NCBI GenBank assembly: GCA_958352885.1
Contig: CATWQI010000006.1
Coordinates: 1 to 64,000 of the forward strand
Direction: 5' to 3'
DNA: 64,000 bases
From: an uncultured Duncaniella sp.
Lineage (GTDB): Bacteria > Bacteroidota > Bacteroidia > Bacteroidales > Muribaculaceae
Made by a program: the position numbers and the translations under genes
Shown: piece by piece, positions 51,180 to 59,809 of the stretch
Position numbering within the stretch: the first letter of the stretch is position 1
Layout of the letters: the number at the start of each line of letters is the position of its first letter
The notes under the pieces: model-generated
Told to the model about the DNA's origin: nothing
What the model saw: only the letters and a program-made list of their open reading frames with translations
Database searches by the model: none

Positions 51180-53735
51180 ATGCAGCAGAAGATGCCTCTT
51201 GCACTGATGCTCGCTGTGCTGGGACTTATTGCGGTTTCTTGTACCACAGATGTCATTTCTATTCCCAAGAGCGAGCTTTACACACGCGAGTTTGTCAAGC
51301 AATTCGGCGTGTTTGACCCCAATCATGACTGGAACCACTCACATCATGTGAATGTGACGGTAACTACCTCCTCCCCGACCGATATACGAATTTATGCCAA
51401 TGTCAACGGTTCTCGTTACCTGTTCGGCACATTTCTCGGTGTCAACGGTTCACGTGAGCTTGGTGTCGATATCCCCAAGGGTGTTACCGAGGTGGTGGTC
51501 AACGGTGGCGGACAGTCAGTATGCGCTGCTTCGGGTGACCGCATAAACCTTTCAGCCACAGGCGCGTCGCGTGCGGTAGGGGTAGGTGACTCTAAAGTGA
51601 AAATAAAGTCGCTGGCATCCGAGGAGTTCAGAGACAAGTGGATGGTTGTGCCCTGGCTTAACGGCACTATCTTCCGCCGAAAGATGCCGGAGGACAAGTA
51701 CAATGTCGACCGTGAGGGGGTAACCCCTGACTTCATGTTCCGCAACAACAATCCTACCGAGGTCACCTTCATTATACGTCCGCTATTCTGGCAGACAAAA
51801 CATACACATCAGTTAGGTATCTTCTATTATGATGAAAAAGGGGTGATGGTCCATGTGCCTGTATGGGATATGGAAAAGAAGTCGGATTATGAGCCTTCGG
51901 ATGTCTACGCTATAGCGGACTCGCATGTGAAGTATGTGATAGCTGATGTTGACTCGGTTAAGCCATACATGGATAACTATCATGTCAGCAACAATCTGAG
52001 CGCCAAGGATAATTTTGCGCAGGAGTGTTCAAGTGCTGATGACCGTGACATGACTCTTGCCTGCCGTGCGTATCTTGAAGATACTCTTGAGCCGCTTGAA
52101 GGTCGTACTGATGGAAAGAAGTTCAATTATGTGTACCGGTGGAAATTCCTTGATGAGAATGACAGTGACGAGGAGCCTGATTATGAAAATAAGCTGCTGA
52201 TTGTCTATACATATTTCGACTATGGAAATCTGCATGCTGCCGGAACCGATAATAACCCTTCGGGAAGATGGCCTACCGCTCCTACCGGAAATACCGCTCC
52301 TGAGTTGCCGACTAAAATTCTTCCTTCCGAAAAGCCTGCTGACAATGAATGGTATAATTCAATTGTGAGCAAGGGGATTGAGGTCACCATACCTTCAGGA
52401 CTTCTTTACGGTTACTATATTTTAAGCGATGAAGGGAAACGGTTTTATTCAACCCGTTCGGAAAACTTTGACCCCGGATACAAGCCGGCACCGGGCAGCG
52501 TGCGAAATGAAAACGATGACTATACGGAATTTGTGCAGGATGGACAGGCTTCGTATGCGGCAAGTTGGGTCGGAACCAAGTACAAATGGCGTTATCTTGC
52601 GTTTGAGGATTGGACCTCAGGATCCGGTTTTCAATCGTCTCATGCGGACCTTAATGACCTGGTGTTCATTATTGATGAGAGCGAGCCATATTCCACACTT
52701 ATTGACATAGAGCACGGTGACAAGATTTCCGCTCCCTGGGAGTGGGTAGTGGCTGCCGAGGACCTCGGAACAACCGACGATTTCGATTTCAACGATGTGG
52801 TGTTCGGCGTGAGCAATTACAAGGAGGATGCCGATGGAAACGCCACTGTTGATGTACGTGCCCTTGCCTCGGGCGGTACTCTTCCGGTGTATCTATGTTA
52901 TACCCGTGGCGATGGTGACAAAATCCATCTTAATGATGGGAAGGAATTCCATTCCTGGTTTGACGGTGACAATCCATCCTCTGTAACCATTAATGTAGGT
53001 GGTAAAAGTGCCAAGGGGGAGACTGTGCAGGTAAATGTTGACAAAGGATTCACAATGGCATGCTGCCAGGAAGTCGATAACCCGGGTGAAAAAGGGAATA
53101 TGGGTGGTTTCAGCATAGAGGTAAAGAAGGAGAATAAAACCGTGACAGAAATCCATGCGCCAAATCTGGACGGTACAGCCGAGTTTGAGGCTCCACAGAT
53201 GATATGTGTGCCTATGGACTGGTGTTGGCCTACCGAGCGTACACATATCCTGACTCCATATCCTAAATTTCAGGATTGGATTGCCAGTGAGAATTCGTGT
53301 CCTGACTGGCATGACTCCTCTAACCGACAGAGCGGATATTACAATCGTACTGACATTCCCGCTATACTTCCTTCCGCACCGACTCCTGACAATCCATGGG
53401 GTGGAAGTGGCGAAGAAGGAGCTAATGGTATTTCCGGGGTGTTTGTTGGACAACCATATGGTGATAATGAGCGAAAGTATTATTATAAGATAGATTCGGA
53501 TATTTTAGAAGCAGCCACAAGTGTTACAGCAATGGTAGAGGAATGCATAGGGTCAGATGATATGAAATTCACTGATAAAAATAATAATGAATATGGAGAT
53601 GCCAGGTCTGTATTTGAATTTAAGGGTGATAATCTGGATAAATTAAGAGCGGAAGAGGGATTCTATATTATTTATTATCATGTTACAGATGTAGAAAATT
53701 TCCATGTTACTGTCAAAATGAGGATAAATTATTGA
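51180..53735 (+). CDS. LruC/DUF4842 lipoprotein, copy 1
   Basis: A lipoprotein of 851 residues with signal peptide and lipobox LIAVSC (Cys21). The N-terminal domain (ELYTREFVKQFGVFDPNHDW, VTVTTSSPTDIRIYA) is closely shared with the next gene. The middle part is divergent. A DUF4114-like segment lies near 465-500 (YLAFEDWTS, HADLNDLVFIID). The LruC core lies near 524-620 (AAEDLGTTDDFDFNDVVFGV, RALASGGTLPVYL), then THILTPYPKFQDWI and a C-terminal domain. The Asp/Asn-rich motifs suggest calcium binding. Proteins of this type are surface lipoproteins of uncertain role. The 54058 gene is a tandem paralogue. Confidence 0.85.
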   Translation: MQQKMPLALMLAVLGLIAVSCTTDVISIPKSELYTREFVKQFGVFDPNHDWNHSHHVNVTVTTSSPTDIRIYANVNGSRYLFGTFLGVNGSRELGVDIPKGVTEVVVNGGGQSVCAASGDRINLSATGASRAVGVGDSKVKIKSLASEEFRDKWMVVPWLNGTIFRRKMPEDKYNVDREGVTPDFMFRNNNPTEVTFIIRPLFWQTKHTHQLGIFYYDEKGVMVHVPVWDMEKKSDYEPSDVYAIADSHVKYVIADVDSVKPYMDNYHVSNNLSAKDNFAQECSSADDRDMTLACRAYLEDTLEPLEGRTDGKKFNYVYRWKFLDENDSDEEPDYENKLLIVYTYFDYGNLHAAGTDNNPSGRWPTAPTGNTAPELPTKILPSEKPADNEWYNSIVSKGIEVTIPSGLLYGYYILSDEGKRFYSTRSENFDPGYKPAPGSVRNENDDYTEFVQDGQASYAASWVGTKYKWRYLAFEDWTSGSGFQSSHADLNDLVFIIDESEPYSTLIDIEHGDKISAPWEWVVAAEDLGTTDDFDFNDVVFGVSNYKEDADGNATVDVRALASGGTLPVYLCYTRGDGDKIHLNDGKEFHSWFDGDNPSSVTINVGGKSAKGETVQVNVDKGFTMACCQEVDNPGEKGNMGGFSIEVKKENKTVTEIHAPNLDGTAEFEAPQMICVPMDWCWPTERTHILTPYPKFQDWIASENSCPDWHDSSNRQSGYYNRTDIPAILPSAPTPDNPWGGSGEEGANGISGVFVGQPYGDNERKYYYKIDSDILEAATSVTAMVEECIGSDDMKFTDKNNNEYGDARSVFEFKGDNLDKLRAEEGFYIIYYHVTDVENFHVTVKMRINY

Positions 53736-53776
53736 TTTTCATTATCCTGATTGAGACATTGATTTGACAGGCGTAA

Positions 53777-53798
53777 GGGGGCTGTAGATACAGTCCCC
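53777..53798 (+). other. Small GC-rich hairpin after LruC copy 1
   Basis: GGGGGCTGT (53777-53785) pairs with ACAGTCCCC (53790-53798) with one G-T pair and a 4-base loop. No T-tract follows directly. It may strengthen termination together with the hairpin 16 bases on. Confidence 0.5.
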
Positions 53799-53813
53799 GG
53801 ATAGAATAGGGAG

Positions 53814-53847
53814 ACGGGGCGCACCTGAGGGTGTGCCCCGTTGTTTT
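53814..53847 (+). terminator. Rho-independent terminator of LruC copy 1
   Basis: ACGGGGCGCACC (53814-53825) pairs with GGTGTGCCCCGT (53830-53841), with one G-T wobble and a TGAG loop. TGTTTTG follows. Confidence 0.82.
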
Positions 53848-53912
53848 GCGTTGCCGTTGACTCTGAATTAGTTCCGCTAAAGGCTATTTTATTCTTAAAA
53901 TTTGTTAATAGC

Positions 53913-53943
53913 TTGCGATAAGACTTTAAAATAGCTATATTTG
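53913..53943 (+). promoter_or_regulatory. Promoter of LruC copy 2
   Basis: TTG at 53913-53915, a 20-base spacer and TATATTTG at 53936-53943 fit the consensus. The leader to 54058 is about 108 bases. Confidence 0.62.
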
Positions 53944-54057
53944 CGAATCAATACTGTACCACAGACACAGTAGTTACCTAATTACTTAAATATATTTCCT
54001 AATTACTTAGAGTTAAAAATCCTAACTCCTAACTTTTTTAATCATTAACCATTTATC

Positions 54058-56457
54058 ATGCAGCTAAAAATGCCTTTCGCATTAGTGCTCGCCGGATTTG
54101 GTCTCGTTGTGGCTTCGTGCACCACAGATGAAATAACCATACCTAAAAGCGAACTCTATACCCGCGAATTTATCAAGCAATTCGGAGTGTTTGACCCCAA
54201 TCACGATTGGAATCATGCACAACGCGCCAACGTAACTGTCACAACGTCAACCTCTACCGACATCAAAATCTATGCTAAAGTCAACGGCACCCGTTATCTG
54301 TTCGGCACATATCTCGGAGTCAACGGCTCTCGTGAGCTCGGAGTGGACATCCCCAAAGGTGTCACATCCCTAATCCTCCGTGCCAACGGTCGCGACTACG
54401 CAGTCACCCCAGGCTCATCAGTAACTCTTAGCGGTCGCAGTAGGTCATATTATCCGACTTCCGAGCCTGGGAAGCTTGAAGTTTATAGAGCACAGTCACA
54501 GAACGATATTGCCAGATATGGGTCATATATTGCCAAGTATGCGGAAATTCTTCCGGAAAGTAAGGGTAATCTTAACCGTGAGCATATCAGTCTTAACTTT
54601 AGGTTCCGACAAAACGATGACACACCGATTGTTATATATCCGGAGATGTGGAATACCTCTAATACGAACACACTTGGTATATATTATACAGACACTTCCG
54701 GAAATTACTATGAGCAGGACATATATACTATAAAGGATGGAGACTTCCTTCGTTGCAGGACTTATAATGAAAATGATTGTCTAACTGCCGACAACCTGTC
54801 ATACATGGGTTCTTTGAACTGGCTTTCTCAGATTTTTACGAAATTAAACATTCCAACGGATAAAGACTCATATACCGACGAGGAGAAAAATCAGATTTTG
54901 GAAGCAGCAGTTGCCGAGGGGTGGAGGGCTTACGATGATGACCTCTTGTTAAATCCTGGGCCGCCTGCAATATATCTTCCCGGTGATACGTACAACGGAG
55001 AGGTTGTGGAGTCTCATCGTGTCAGAGTAGAGGGTAAAAAATGGACAGATGTTGAGACAAAGAACTCCGGCAATACCCTTACTGAAGGACAACAGAATGA
55101 AAAGTATGTCTATGAGACAAGTGGTATTGTCGTAAAGATACCTGCCGGTACGGTATATGGCATGTATATCAAGCGCTCAGATGGAAATATAAGATACTCT
55201 GAAAGCTCCAAGAATCCCAAATCTATAAATTATATATACGATTACAGCAATGGCGAACCAGAGAAGGTCATGCTTGACTATTATTATAACTGCCCGTATG
55301 CTGCTACATTTACACGAGATGATCTTATCGATTACGGCACTGCCGACCAGGTAAATCAGTTCCGCCGATTGTGCTTTGAGGATTGGTATGCATCGGAAGG
55401 TAGCGATCATGATCTGAATGATATGGTATTCTATATCGGTGGTATTCAAGATGAGGAACTGGAGGAAGGCGAGGATCCGTGGGAGCCGGAGAAGCCATAC
55501 GAATGGATTGTGGCAGCTGAGGACCTTGGCAACACCGATGACTTCGACTTCAATGACGTGGTGTTTGGCGTGGGTAATTTCAAACTATCGGAGGATGGGG
55601 AGACAGCGACAGTCGATGTACGCGCTCTTGCCTCAGGCGGTACTCTTCCGGTATATCTGTATCATAACGAGGTGCAGATAGGTGGTGAGTTCCACTCCTG
55701 GTTCGGCGATTACCCGACCTCGACAGTGATAAACGCCACCGGCACCGCCTCGGCAAAGGGGAAGACTGAAACTGTTACCGTAAACAAGGATTTTACCATG
55801 GCATGCTGTCAGCTTGTGGATGGGACTCCTAACAATATGGGCGGATTCACAATCCATGTGATAGGCAAGGATGGCACGGAAATTACGGAGATAACAGCCC
55901 CCAATCTGAGCACTAACGATGAGAATTTCGCTCCCCAGATGATTTGCGTGCCTACCCATTGGCTGTGGCCTACGGAGCGCACCCACATCTTGAATCCGTA
56001 TCCTGATTTTAAGCAATGGGTTGAGAATCAGGGCAGCTGCACCGACTGGCATGAGAATCCAAAGGGCGGAGTGATTGTCAGGACTGACATTCCGGCTAAT
56101 ACAACCAAACCCGATGGCGGTTGGGGTACCGGCGGCGGTGATAATACCGGTGATGATAGTGGTATTCTCAATGGTTCATATGTAGATGAGCCATGGGGGG
56201 ATGCAAAGAGATATCGATATGAGATTGATGCGGAGGTATTGGCGACAGCCACATCAATTACAGTTTCGGTTGAATACTCGGGTGCCGGATATCATCAGAT
56301 AGTCAGCTATGATATGAGTAAAACGTATAATGCGACCTATGATGGTGTATTCCTGACAGATGGAATCGAAAAGGTTAAAGAAGACGGAGGCTTTGATATC
56401 GTGTATGGGAATATTTCCGGAACCCTTACATCGAAAGTCAGAGTTGAAATAAAGTAA
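54058..56457 (+). CDS. LruC/DUF4842 lipoprotein, copy 2
   Basis: A lipoprotein of 799 residues, lipobox VVASC (Cys21). It is a paralogue of the 51180 gene: the first 110 residues are closely similar (ELYTREFIKQFGVFDPNHDW), and so is the LruC core near 484-590 (AAEDLGNTDDFDFNDVVFGV, RALASGGTLPVYLY). The part between residues 120 and 430 is largely unrelated, except for the DUF4114-like FEDWYASEGSDHDLNDMVFYI near 440-460. A Gly-rich turn precedes the C-terminal domain. Separate promoter and terminators indicate independent expression. Its partner or ligand is unknown. Confidence 0.85.
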   Translation: MQLKMPFALVLAGFGLVVASCTTDEITIPKSELYTREFIKQFGVFDPNHDWNHAQRANVTVTTSTSTDIKIYAKVNGTRYLFGTYLGVNGSRELGVDIPKGVTSLILRANGRDYAVTPGSSVTLSGRSRSYYPTSEPGKLEVYRAQSQNDIARYGSYIAKYAEILPESKGNLNREHISLNFRFRQNDDTPIVIYPEMWNTSNTNTLGIYYTDTSGNYYEQDIYTIKDGDFLRCRTYNENDCLTADNLSYMGSLNWLSQIFTKLNIPTDKDSYTDEEKNQILEAAVAEGWRAYDDDLLLNPGPPAIYLPGDTYNGEVVESHRVRVEGKKWTDVETKNSGNTLTEGQQNEKYVYETSGIVVKIPAGTVYGMYIKRSDGNIRYSESSKNPKSINYIYDYSNGEPEKVMLDYYYNCPYAATFTRDDLIDYGTADQVNQFRRLCFEDWYASEGSDHDLNDMVFYIGGIQDEELEEGEDPWEPEKPYEWIVAAEDLGNTDDFDFNDVVFGVGNFKLSEDGETATVDVRALASGGTLPVYLYHNEVQIGGEFHSWFGDYPTSTVINATGTASAKGKTETVTVNKDFTMACCQLVDGTPNNMGGFTIHVIGKDGTEITEITAPNLSTNDENFAPQMICVPTHWLWPTERTHILNPYPDFKQWVENQGSCTDWHENPKGGVIVRTDIPANTTKPDGGWGTGGGDNTGDDSGILNGSYVDEPWGDAKRYRYEIDAEVLATATSITVSVEYSGAGYHQIVSYDMSKTYNATYDGVFLTDGIEKVKEDGGFDIVYGNISGTLTSKVRVEIK

Positions 56458-56503
56458 TTCGCATCCGGTCTATGTGTGAGGAATGCCCCACACATAGAGA
56501 TGG

Positions 56504-56539
56504 TGCGGGGCAGCGGTTTGAATCGCTGCCCCGCATTTA
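56504..56539 (+). terminator. Rho-independent terminator of LruC copy 2
   Basis: TGCGGGGCAGCG (56504-56515) and CGCTGCCCCGCA (56524-56535) form a perfect 12-pair stem with an 8-base loop, then TTTAT. A second inverted repeat (CTATGTGTG 56470-56478 with CACACATAG 56489-56497) lies just upstream. Confidence 0.82.
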
Positions 56540-56624
56540 TCGTTTAAGGCGTTCAGGGGCGAGGTTACAAGATAGAGGCAATTGAAATATTATCCGAAAT
56601 GGTGGTTATGTCGGTGAATATTAT

Positions 56625-56632
56625 TATATTTG
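56625..56632 (+). promoter_or_regulatory. Possible -7 element of dtd
   Basis: TATATTTG matches TAnnTTTG and would give a leader of about 15 bases before the ATG at 56654. No good -33 TTG is seen. Confidence 0.42.
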
Positions 56633-56653
56633 CATCAAATAGAATTGCAGTCA

Positions 56654-57106
56654 ATGAGATTAGTAATCCAGAGAGTGGCTCGCTCGTCGGTAAGCATAGG
56701 CGGAGAGCTGCATAGCGAGATAGGTGCCGGACTGATGGTGCTGGTGGGTGTGGCGAAAGGTGACACCCCCGACGACGCATTGTGGCTGGCAGCCAAGACG
56801 GTGGCTATGCGCATATTCCCTGACGGGGAGGGCGTGATGAACCGTTCGGTCATTGAAGCCGGCGGAGAGCTGCTTGCCGTGAGCCAGTTCACGCTCAATG
56901 CCTCCACCCGCAAGGGGAACCGCCCGAGCTATATCAACGCCGCCGGTCACGACGTAGCCATACCGCTCTATGAACTGTACTGCGAGGAGTGCTCCCGCCT
57001 GCTTGGCTCGGAGGTGAAGCGCGGAGTGTTTGGCGCGGACATGCAGGTCTCGCTGGTGAACGATGGTCCGGTGACTATTGTTATAGATTCTAAGTTGAAA
57101 GAATAA
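56654..57106 (+). CDS. dtd: D-aminoacyl-tRNA deacylase
   Basis: Removes D-amino acids (and glycine mischarged on tRNA-Ala) from tRNA. The 150-residue protein has MRLVIQRVARSSVSIGG, GLMVLVGVAKGDT, AVSQFTLNASTRKGNRPSY with the SQFTL active-site motif, and NDGPVTIVIDSK with the cross-subunit Gly-cis-Pro motif. ATG at 56654 gives the standard start; an upstream in-frame codon at 56630 lies in the promoter and is rejected. The stop TAA overlaps the TA flank of MITE copy 2, so insertion occurred exactly at the gene end. Confidence 0.94.
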   Translation: MRLVIQRVARSSVSIGGELHSEIGAGLMVLVGVAKGDTPDDALWLAAKTVAMRIFPDGEGVMNRSVIEAGGELLAVSQFTLNASTRKGNRPSYINAAGHDVAIPLYELYCEECSRLLGSEVKRGVFGADMQVSLVNDGPVTIVIDSKLKE

Positions 57107-57301
57107 GTAACTCTTCAAAATTAAACGATATAATGGACATAAGTAACTCCTATGGATGATCTTTTATACTCTCTGCGGTTTTATTCCGGTCAGAATCAAG
57201 TTCTTCATCGGTCGTTTATATCTATAAACTCCCTCTTCAGTCCTCGATTCCGCCTCTGAATAAATCCCGCATATAGTATAAATTAATTTTTCAGAGTTAC
57301 T
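57106..57301. mobile_element. MITE copy 2 (196 bases, TA target duplication)
   Basis: Same element and orientation as at 49729-49924, with two mismatches (57138 and 57178). It has terminal inverted repeats AGTAACTCT...AGAGTTACT and TA at 57104-57105 and 57302-57303. The sequences outside the TA differ from copy 1 on both sides, so the copies arose by separate insertions and not by duplication of a larger segment. It fills most of the gap between dtd and the MazG-like gene. Any dtd transcript reading through would carry it. Confidence 0.87.
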
Positions 57302-57316
57302 TAAATCCGTGAAAAT

Positions 57317-57700
57317 ATGGAGAATAAAATGACATCCGACGATTCCATATCGCTACGGGAGCTTCAGGCTAAAGTGGACGAATGGATAACCACGGTGGGG
57401 GTGAAATATTTCTCTCCCCTGACCAACACTGCGATTCTTGCGGAGGAGACCGGCGAGGTGGCAAGGGTCATGGCCCGCAAGTATGGCGACCAGGTTGCGA
57501 AGGCAGGTGATATGGATGACCTTGCCGACGAGCTTGCCGATGTGCTTTGGGTACTCGCGGCGATTGCCAATCAGACCGGAGTGGACCTCACAGAGGCCTT
57601 CCACCGCAACATAGAGAAGAAAACCGCCAGGGACAAAGGGCGCTTCGGCGACGCAAGCCATGCCGGCGGTGACGGAGAAAATAATATTGACGGCGATTAA
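57317..57700 (+). CDS. MazG-like nucleotide pyrophosphohydrolase
   Basis: An all-alpha NTP pyrophosphohydrolase of 127 residues. Metal-binding motifs are AILAEETGEVARVMARKYGDQ (EExxE) and DDLADELADVLWVLAAIANQ (ExxD). These fit the single-domain MazG-like/dCTPase-type enzymes that clean nucleotide pools. The C-terminus is Gly/Asn-rich and unstructured. ATG at 57317 or 57329 may be used; both are close to the MITE end. It precedes deoC by 39 bases and may share its transcript. Confidence 0.88.
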   Translation: MENKMTSDDSISLRELQAKVDEWITTVGVKYFSPLTNTAILAEETGEVARVMARKYGDQVAKAGDMDDLADELADVLWVLAAIANQTGVDLTEAFHRNIEKKTARDKGRFGDASHAGGDGENNIDGD

Positions 57701-57739
57701 AACAGCCGATAAGAAATTGAAAAATAAAAAATTATAATC

Positions 57740-58624
57740 ATGGACAAGTATCAACAGGCTATTGCCGAGTGCAAGGTCACTACCGACGATGCGCTCGTGG
57801 CTGCCAAAGTGCAGGAAATTCTTGACAAGCATCTTGAGGAAAACCGCAAACCCGAGGTGCTGAAACATATATTTAACTCGATAGACCTCACCACGCTCAA
57901 GTCGACAGACTCGCAGCGCTCGGTGGCTGACTTCGTGGAGCGTGTCAATGCGTTCGAGCAGGAGCACGGCGATCTCCCCAATGTGGCTGCCATCTGCGTG
58001 TATCCCTGCTTCGTGCCGATGGTGCGCACGGTGCTCGAGTGCAGCGACGTCGATATCGCATCGGTGGCGGGATGCTTCCCCTCAGCCCAGAGCTTCATCG
58101 AGGTCAAGATAGCCGAAATCGGACTTGCCGTGGAGGCTGGAGCCGATGAGATAGATGTGGTGCTCGGTCTCGGCGACTTCCTTGACAAGGATTACGAGGA
58201 GGTGTGTGACCAGCTTCAGGAGATGAAGCACTCATGCCGTGACTCGCTCATGAAGGTGATACTTGAGACCGGCGCGCTCAAGACAGCCGAGAATATCCGC
58301 AACGCTTCGGTGCTGTCGCTCTACTCCGGTGCCGACTTCCTGAAGACTTCGACCGGCAAGGAGTACCCCGGAGCATCGCTTGAGGCTACCTATGTGATGT
58401 GTCAGTGTATCAAGGAGTACTATGCCAAGACAGGCAGAATGGTGGGCTTCAAGGCAGCCGGAGGGGTGTCAACCACCGAGGATGCTCTGAAATACTATAC
58501 ACTGGTCAAGGAAATCCTTGGCGAGAAGTGGGTGGAGACCAACGAGTACTTCCGTATCGGAGCCTCTCGTCTCGCCAACAATCTGCTGTCGGATATCCTC
58601 GGCACAGAGACAAAATTCTTTTAA
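57740..58624 (+). CDS. deoC: Deoxyribose-phosphate aldolase
   Basis: Cleaves 2-deoxyribose-5-phosphate to glyceraldehyde-3-phosphate and acetaldehyde in deoxynucleoside breakdown. The 294-residue barrel has ICVYPCFVPMVR, AGADEIDVVLGLGDFL, the proton-relay region LMKVILETGAL, FLKTSTGKEYPGASLEA and the Schiff-base lysine in MVGFKAAGGVSTTEDAL. The N-terminal extension of about 40 residues is usual in Bacteroidales versions as far as I recall. It is followed by a hairpin. Confidence 0.94.
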   Translation: MDKYQQAIAECKVTTDDALVAAKVQEILDKHLEENRKPEVLKHIFNSIDLTTLKSTDSQRSVADFVERVNAFEQEHGDLPNVAAICVYPCFVPMVRTVLECSDVDIASVAGCFPSAQSFIEVKIAEIGLAVEAGADEIDVVLGLGDFLDKDYEEVCDQLQEMKHSCRDSLMKVILETGALKTAENIRNASVLSLYSGADFLKTSTGKEYPGASLEATYVMCQCIKEYYAKTGRMVGFKAAGGVSTTEDALKYYTLVKEILGEKWVETNEYFRIGASRLANNLLSDILGTETKFF

Positions 58625-58642
58625 CACAGCCTCATGACCGCA

Positions 58643-58675
58643 GCAGCCGGGGCGGATTTCCATCCTCCCGGCTGC
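58643..58675 (+). terminator. Hairpin after deoC, weak terminator candidate
   Basis: GCAGCCGGG (58643-58651) pairs perfectly with CCCGGCTGC (58667-58675) around a 15-base loop. No T-tract follows, so intrinsic termination is uncertain. Confidence 0.4.
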
Positions 58676-58721
58676 ACGGCAGAGCGAGACATAATAAACA
58701 GGAAACTTCATCACTATATAA

Positions 58722-59345
58722 ATGAAATATTGGATAATAATTGACAATGTCCAGATGGGACCGCTGACCTTTGATGAGGTCAGGGAGAAGTCGGGGCTTA
58801 CGCTTGACACTCCCGTGTGGCACGAGGGTATGTCAGACTGGAGCACAGTCAGGATGGTGCCCGAACTCGCCGCTCTCTTTAACGTTTCCATCGACCAGCC
58901 AGGAGGGTATAACGCCGCAGGTGGCTACAATCCCGGCGCAGGATATAATCCGGCAGGCGGGATGCACCAGGGGTATAACCAGGCGGGCGGCTATCAGCAG
59001 CCTTACGGTTACCAGGGGGGCTATAACGCTTACCAGCCCCAGGGCGGTTACCAGTATGCCCCCGGGCAGCAGCCTGACAACGGGCGTCCGCCCATGCCGA
59101 ACAATTATCTTGCGTGGGCGATAGTAGTCACTATATGCTGCTGCATAGTAACAGGCATTGTCGCTATAGTATATGCCTCGAAAGTCTCCCCGGCGTATTA
59201 CCGTGGTGACTATCTGGCGGCGCAGAAAGCATCGGAGAGAGCCTCGATGTGGGTGATAATCTCCTTTGTGCTCGGACTGATAGTGCAGCCGTTCTATACG
59301 CTGTTCACCATAATGAACGGCTCGGGCGCCAGCGGTCTGTTCTGA
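58722..59345 (+). CDS. GYF-domain and dispanin (CD225)-like membrane protein
   Basis: A 207-residue protein. The N-terminal GYF_2-like domain (about 1-55: YWIIIDNVQMGPLTFDEVRE, DTPVWHEGMSDWSTV) is followed by a long Gly/Tyr/Gln/Asn-rich linker with repeated GGY and GYN units (about 60-120). The C-terminal part has two membrane helices of the CD225/dispanin type (LAWAIVVTICCCIVTGIVAI and WVIISFVLGLIVQP, with KVSPAYYRGDYLAAQKAS between). GYF domains bind proline-rich peptides; no partner is evident. The next gene overlaps by one base. Confidence 0.78.
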   Translation: MKYWIIIDNVQMGPLTFDEVREKSGLTLDTPVWHEGMSDWSTVRMVPELAALFNVSIDQPGGYNAAGGYNPGAGYNPAGGMHQGYNQAGGYQQPYGYQGGYNAYQPQGGYQYAPGQQPDNGRPPMPNNYLAWAIVVTICCCIVTGIVAIVYASKVSPAYYRGDYLAAQKASERASMWVIISFVLGLIVQPFYTLFTIMNGSGASGLF

Positions 59346-59722
59346 TGATGGCTGTGCGGATTCCCCGGGGCGTGGTGATAGCATTGGCGGTAGCCGCGGC
59401 AGCGGTTGCATGGTGGGTGTACAGCACCTTCGATCCCTCGACCCATTTCTTCCCGAGGTGCATGTTTCATGAGCTTACGGGATGGGAGTGTCCGGGGTGC
59501 GGCTCTCAGCGTGCCCTGCATGCGTTGCTCACGGGCGATTTGGCTGGAGCGTGGCGCTTCAACGCACTGTTTGTGCTCGAATTGCCGTTGCTGGTGCTTC
59601 TGGTTGCCGCATGGTATATGCGCTCGCGTGTGCCTTGGCTTCACCGCACGCTTAATTCACGCAGTGTGATACTCGGCATACTTGCCGTGATAATCCTGTG
59701 GACTATTGTGAGGAATCTATGA
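59345..59722 (+). CDS. DUF2752 membrane protein
   Basis: A 125-residue protein of the DUF2752 family with three likely membrane helices. The family motif is CPGCGSQRALHALLTGDLAGA near residue 45, and FPRCMFHELTG precedes it. ATG at 59345 overlaps the stop of the previous gene (TGATG); a second ATG follows directly at 59348. The pairing with a GYF/dispanin-like gene is common in Bacteroidota as far as I recall. Function is unknown. Confidence 0.82.
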   Translation: MMAVRIPRGVVIALAVAAAAVAWWVYSTFDPSTHFFPRCMFHELTGWECPGCGSQRALHALLTGDLAGAWRFNALFVLELPLLVLLVAAWYMRSRVPWLHRTLNSRSVILGILAVIILWTIVRNL

Positions 59723-59809
59723 CGGCTCCGGTCCCGAGAGGAAGGGAAAGCCGGGTGGACCGGACAGCGACAGGTGGAGAGTTGGGTGAAAAGTTGAAAA
59801 CTATTGAAT

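Larger units (their letters stand above)
53736..54057. other. Intergenic region between the LruC genes
   Basis: A 322-base stretch with no supported gene. It contains a small hairpin (53777-53798), the terminator at 53814-53841, a clear promoter at 53913-53943 and, in the leader, a 12-base direct repeat CCTAATTACTTA at 53977 and 53998 (21 bases apart). The second gene therefore has its own promoter. Confidence 0.65.
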
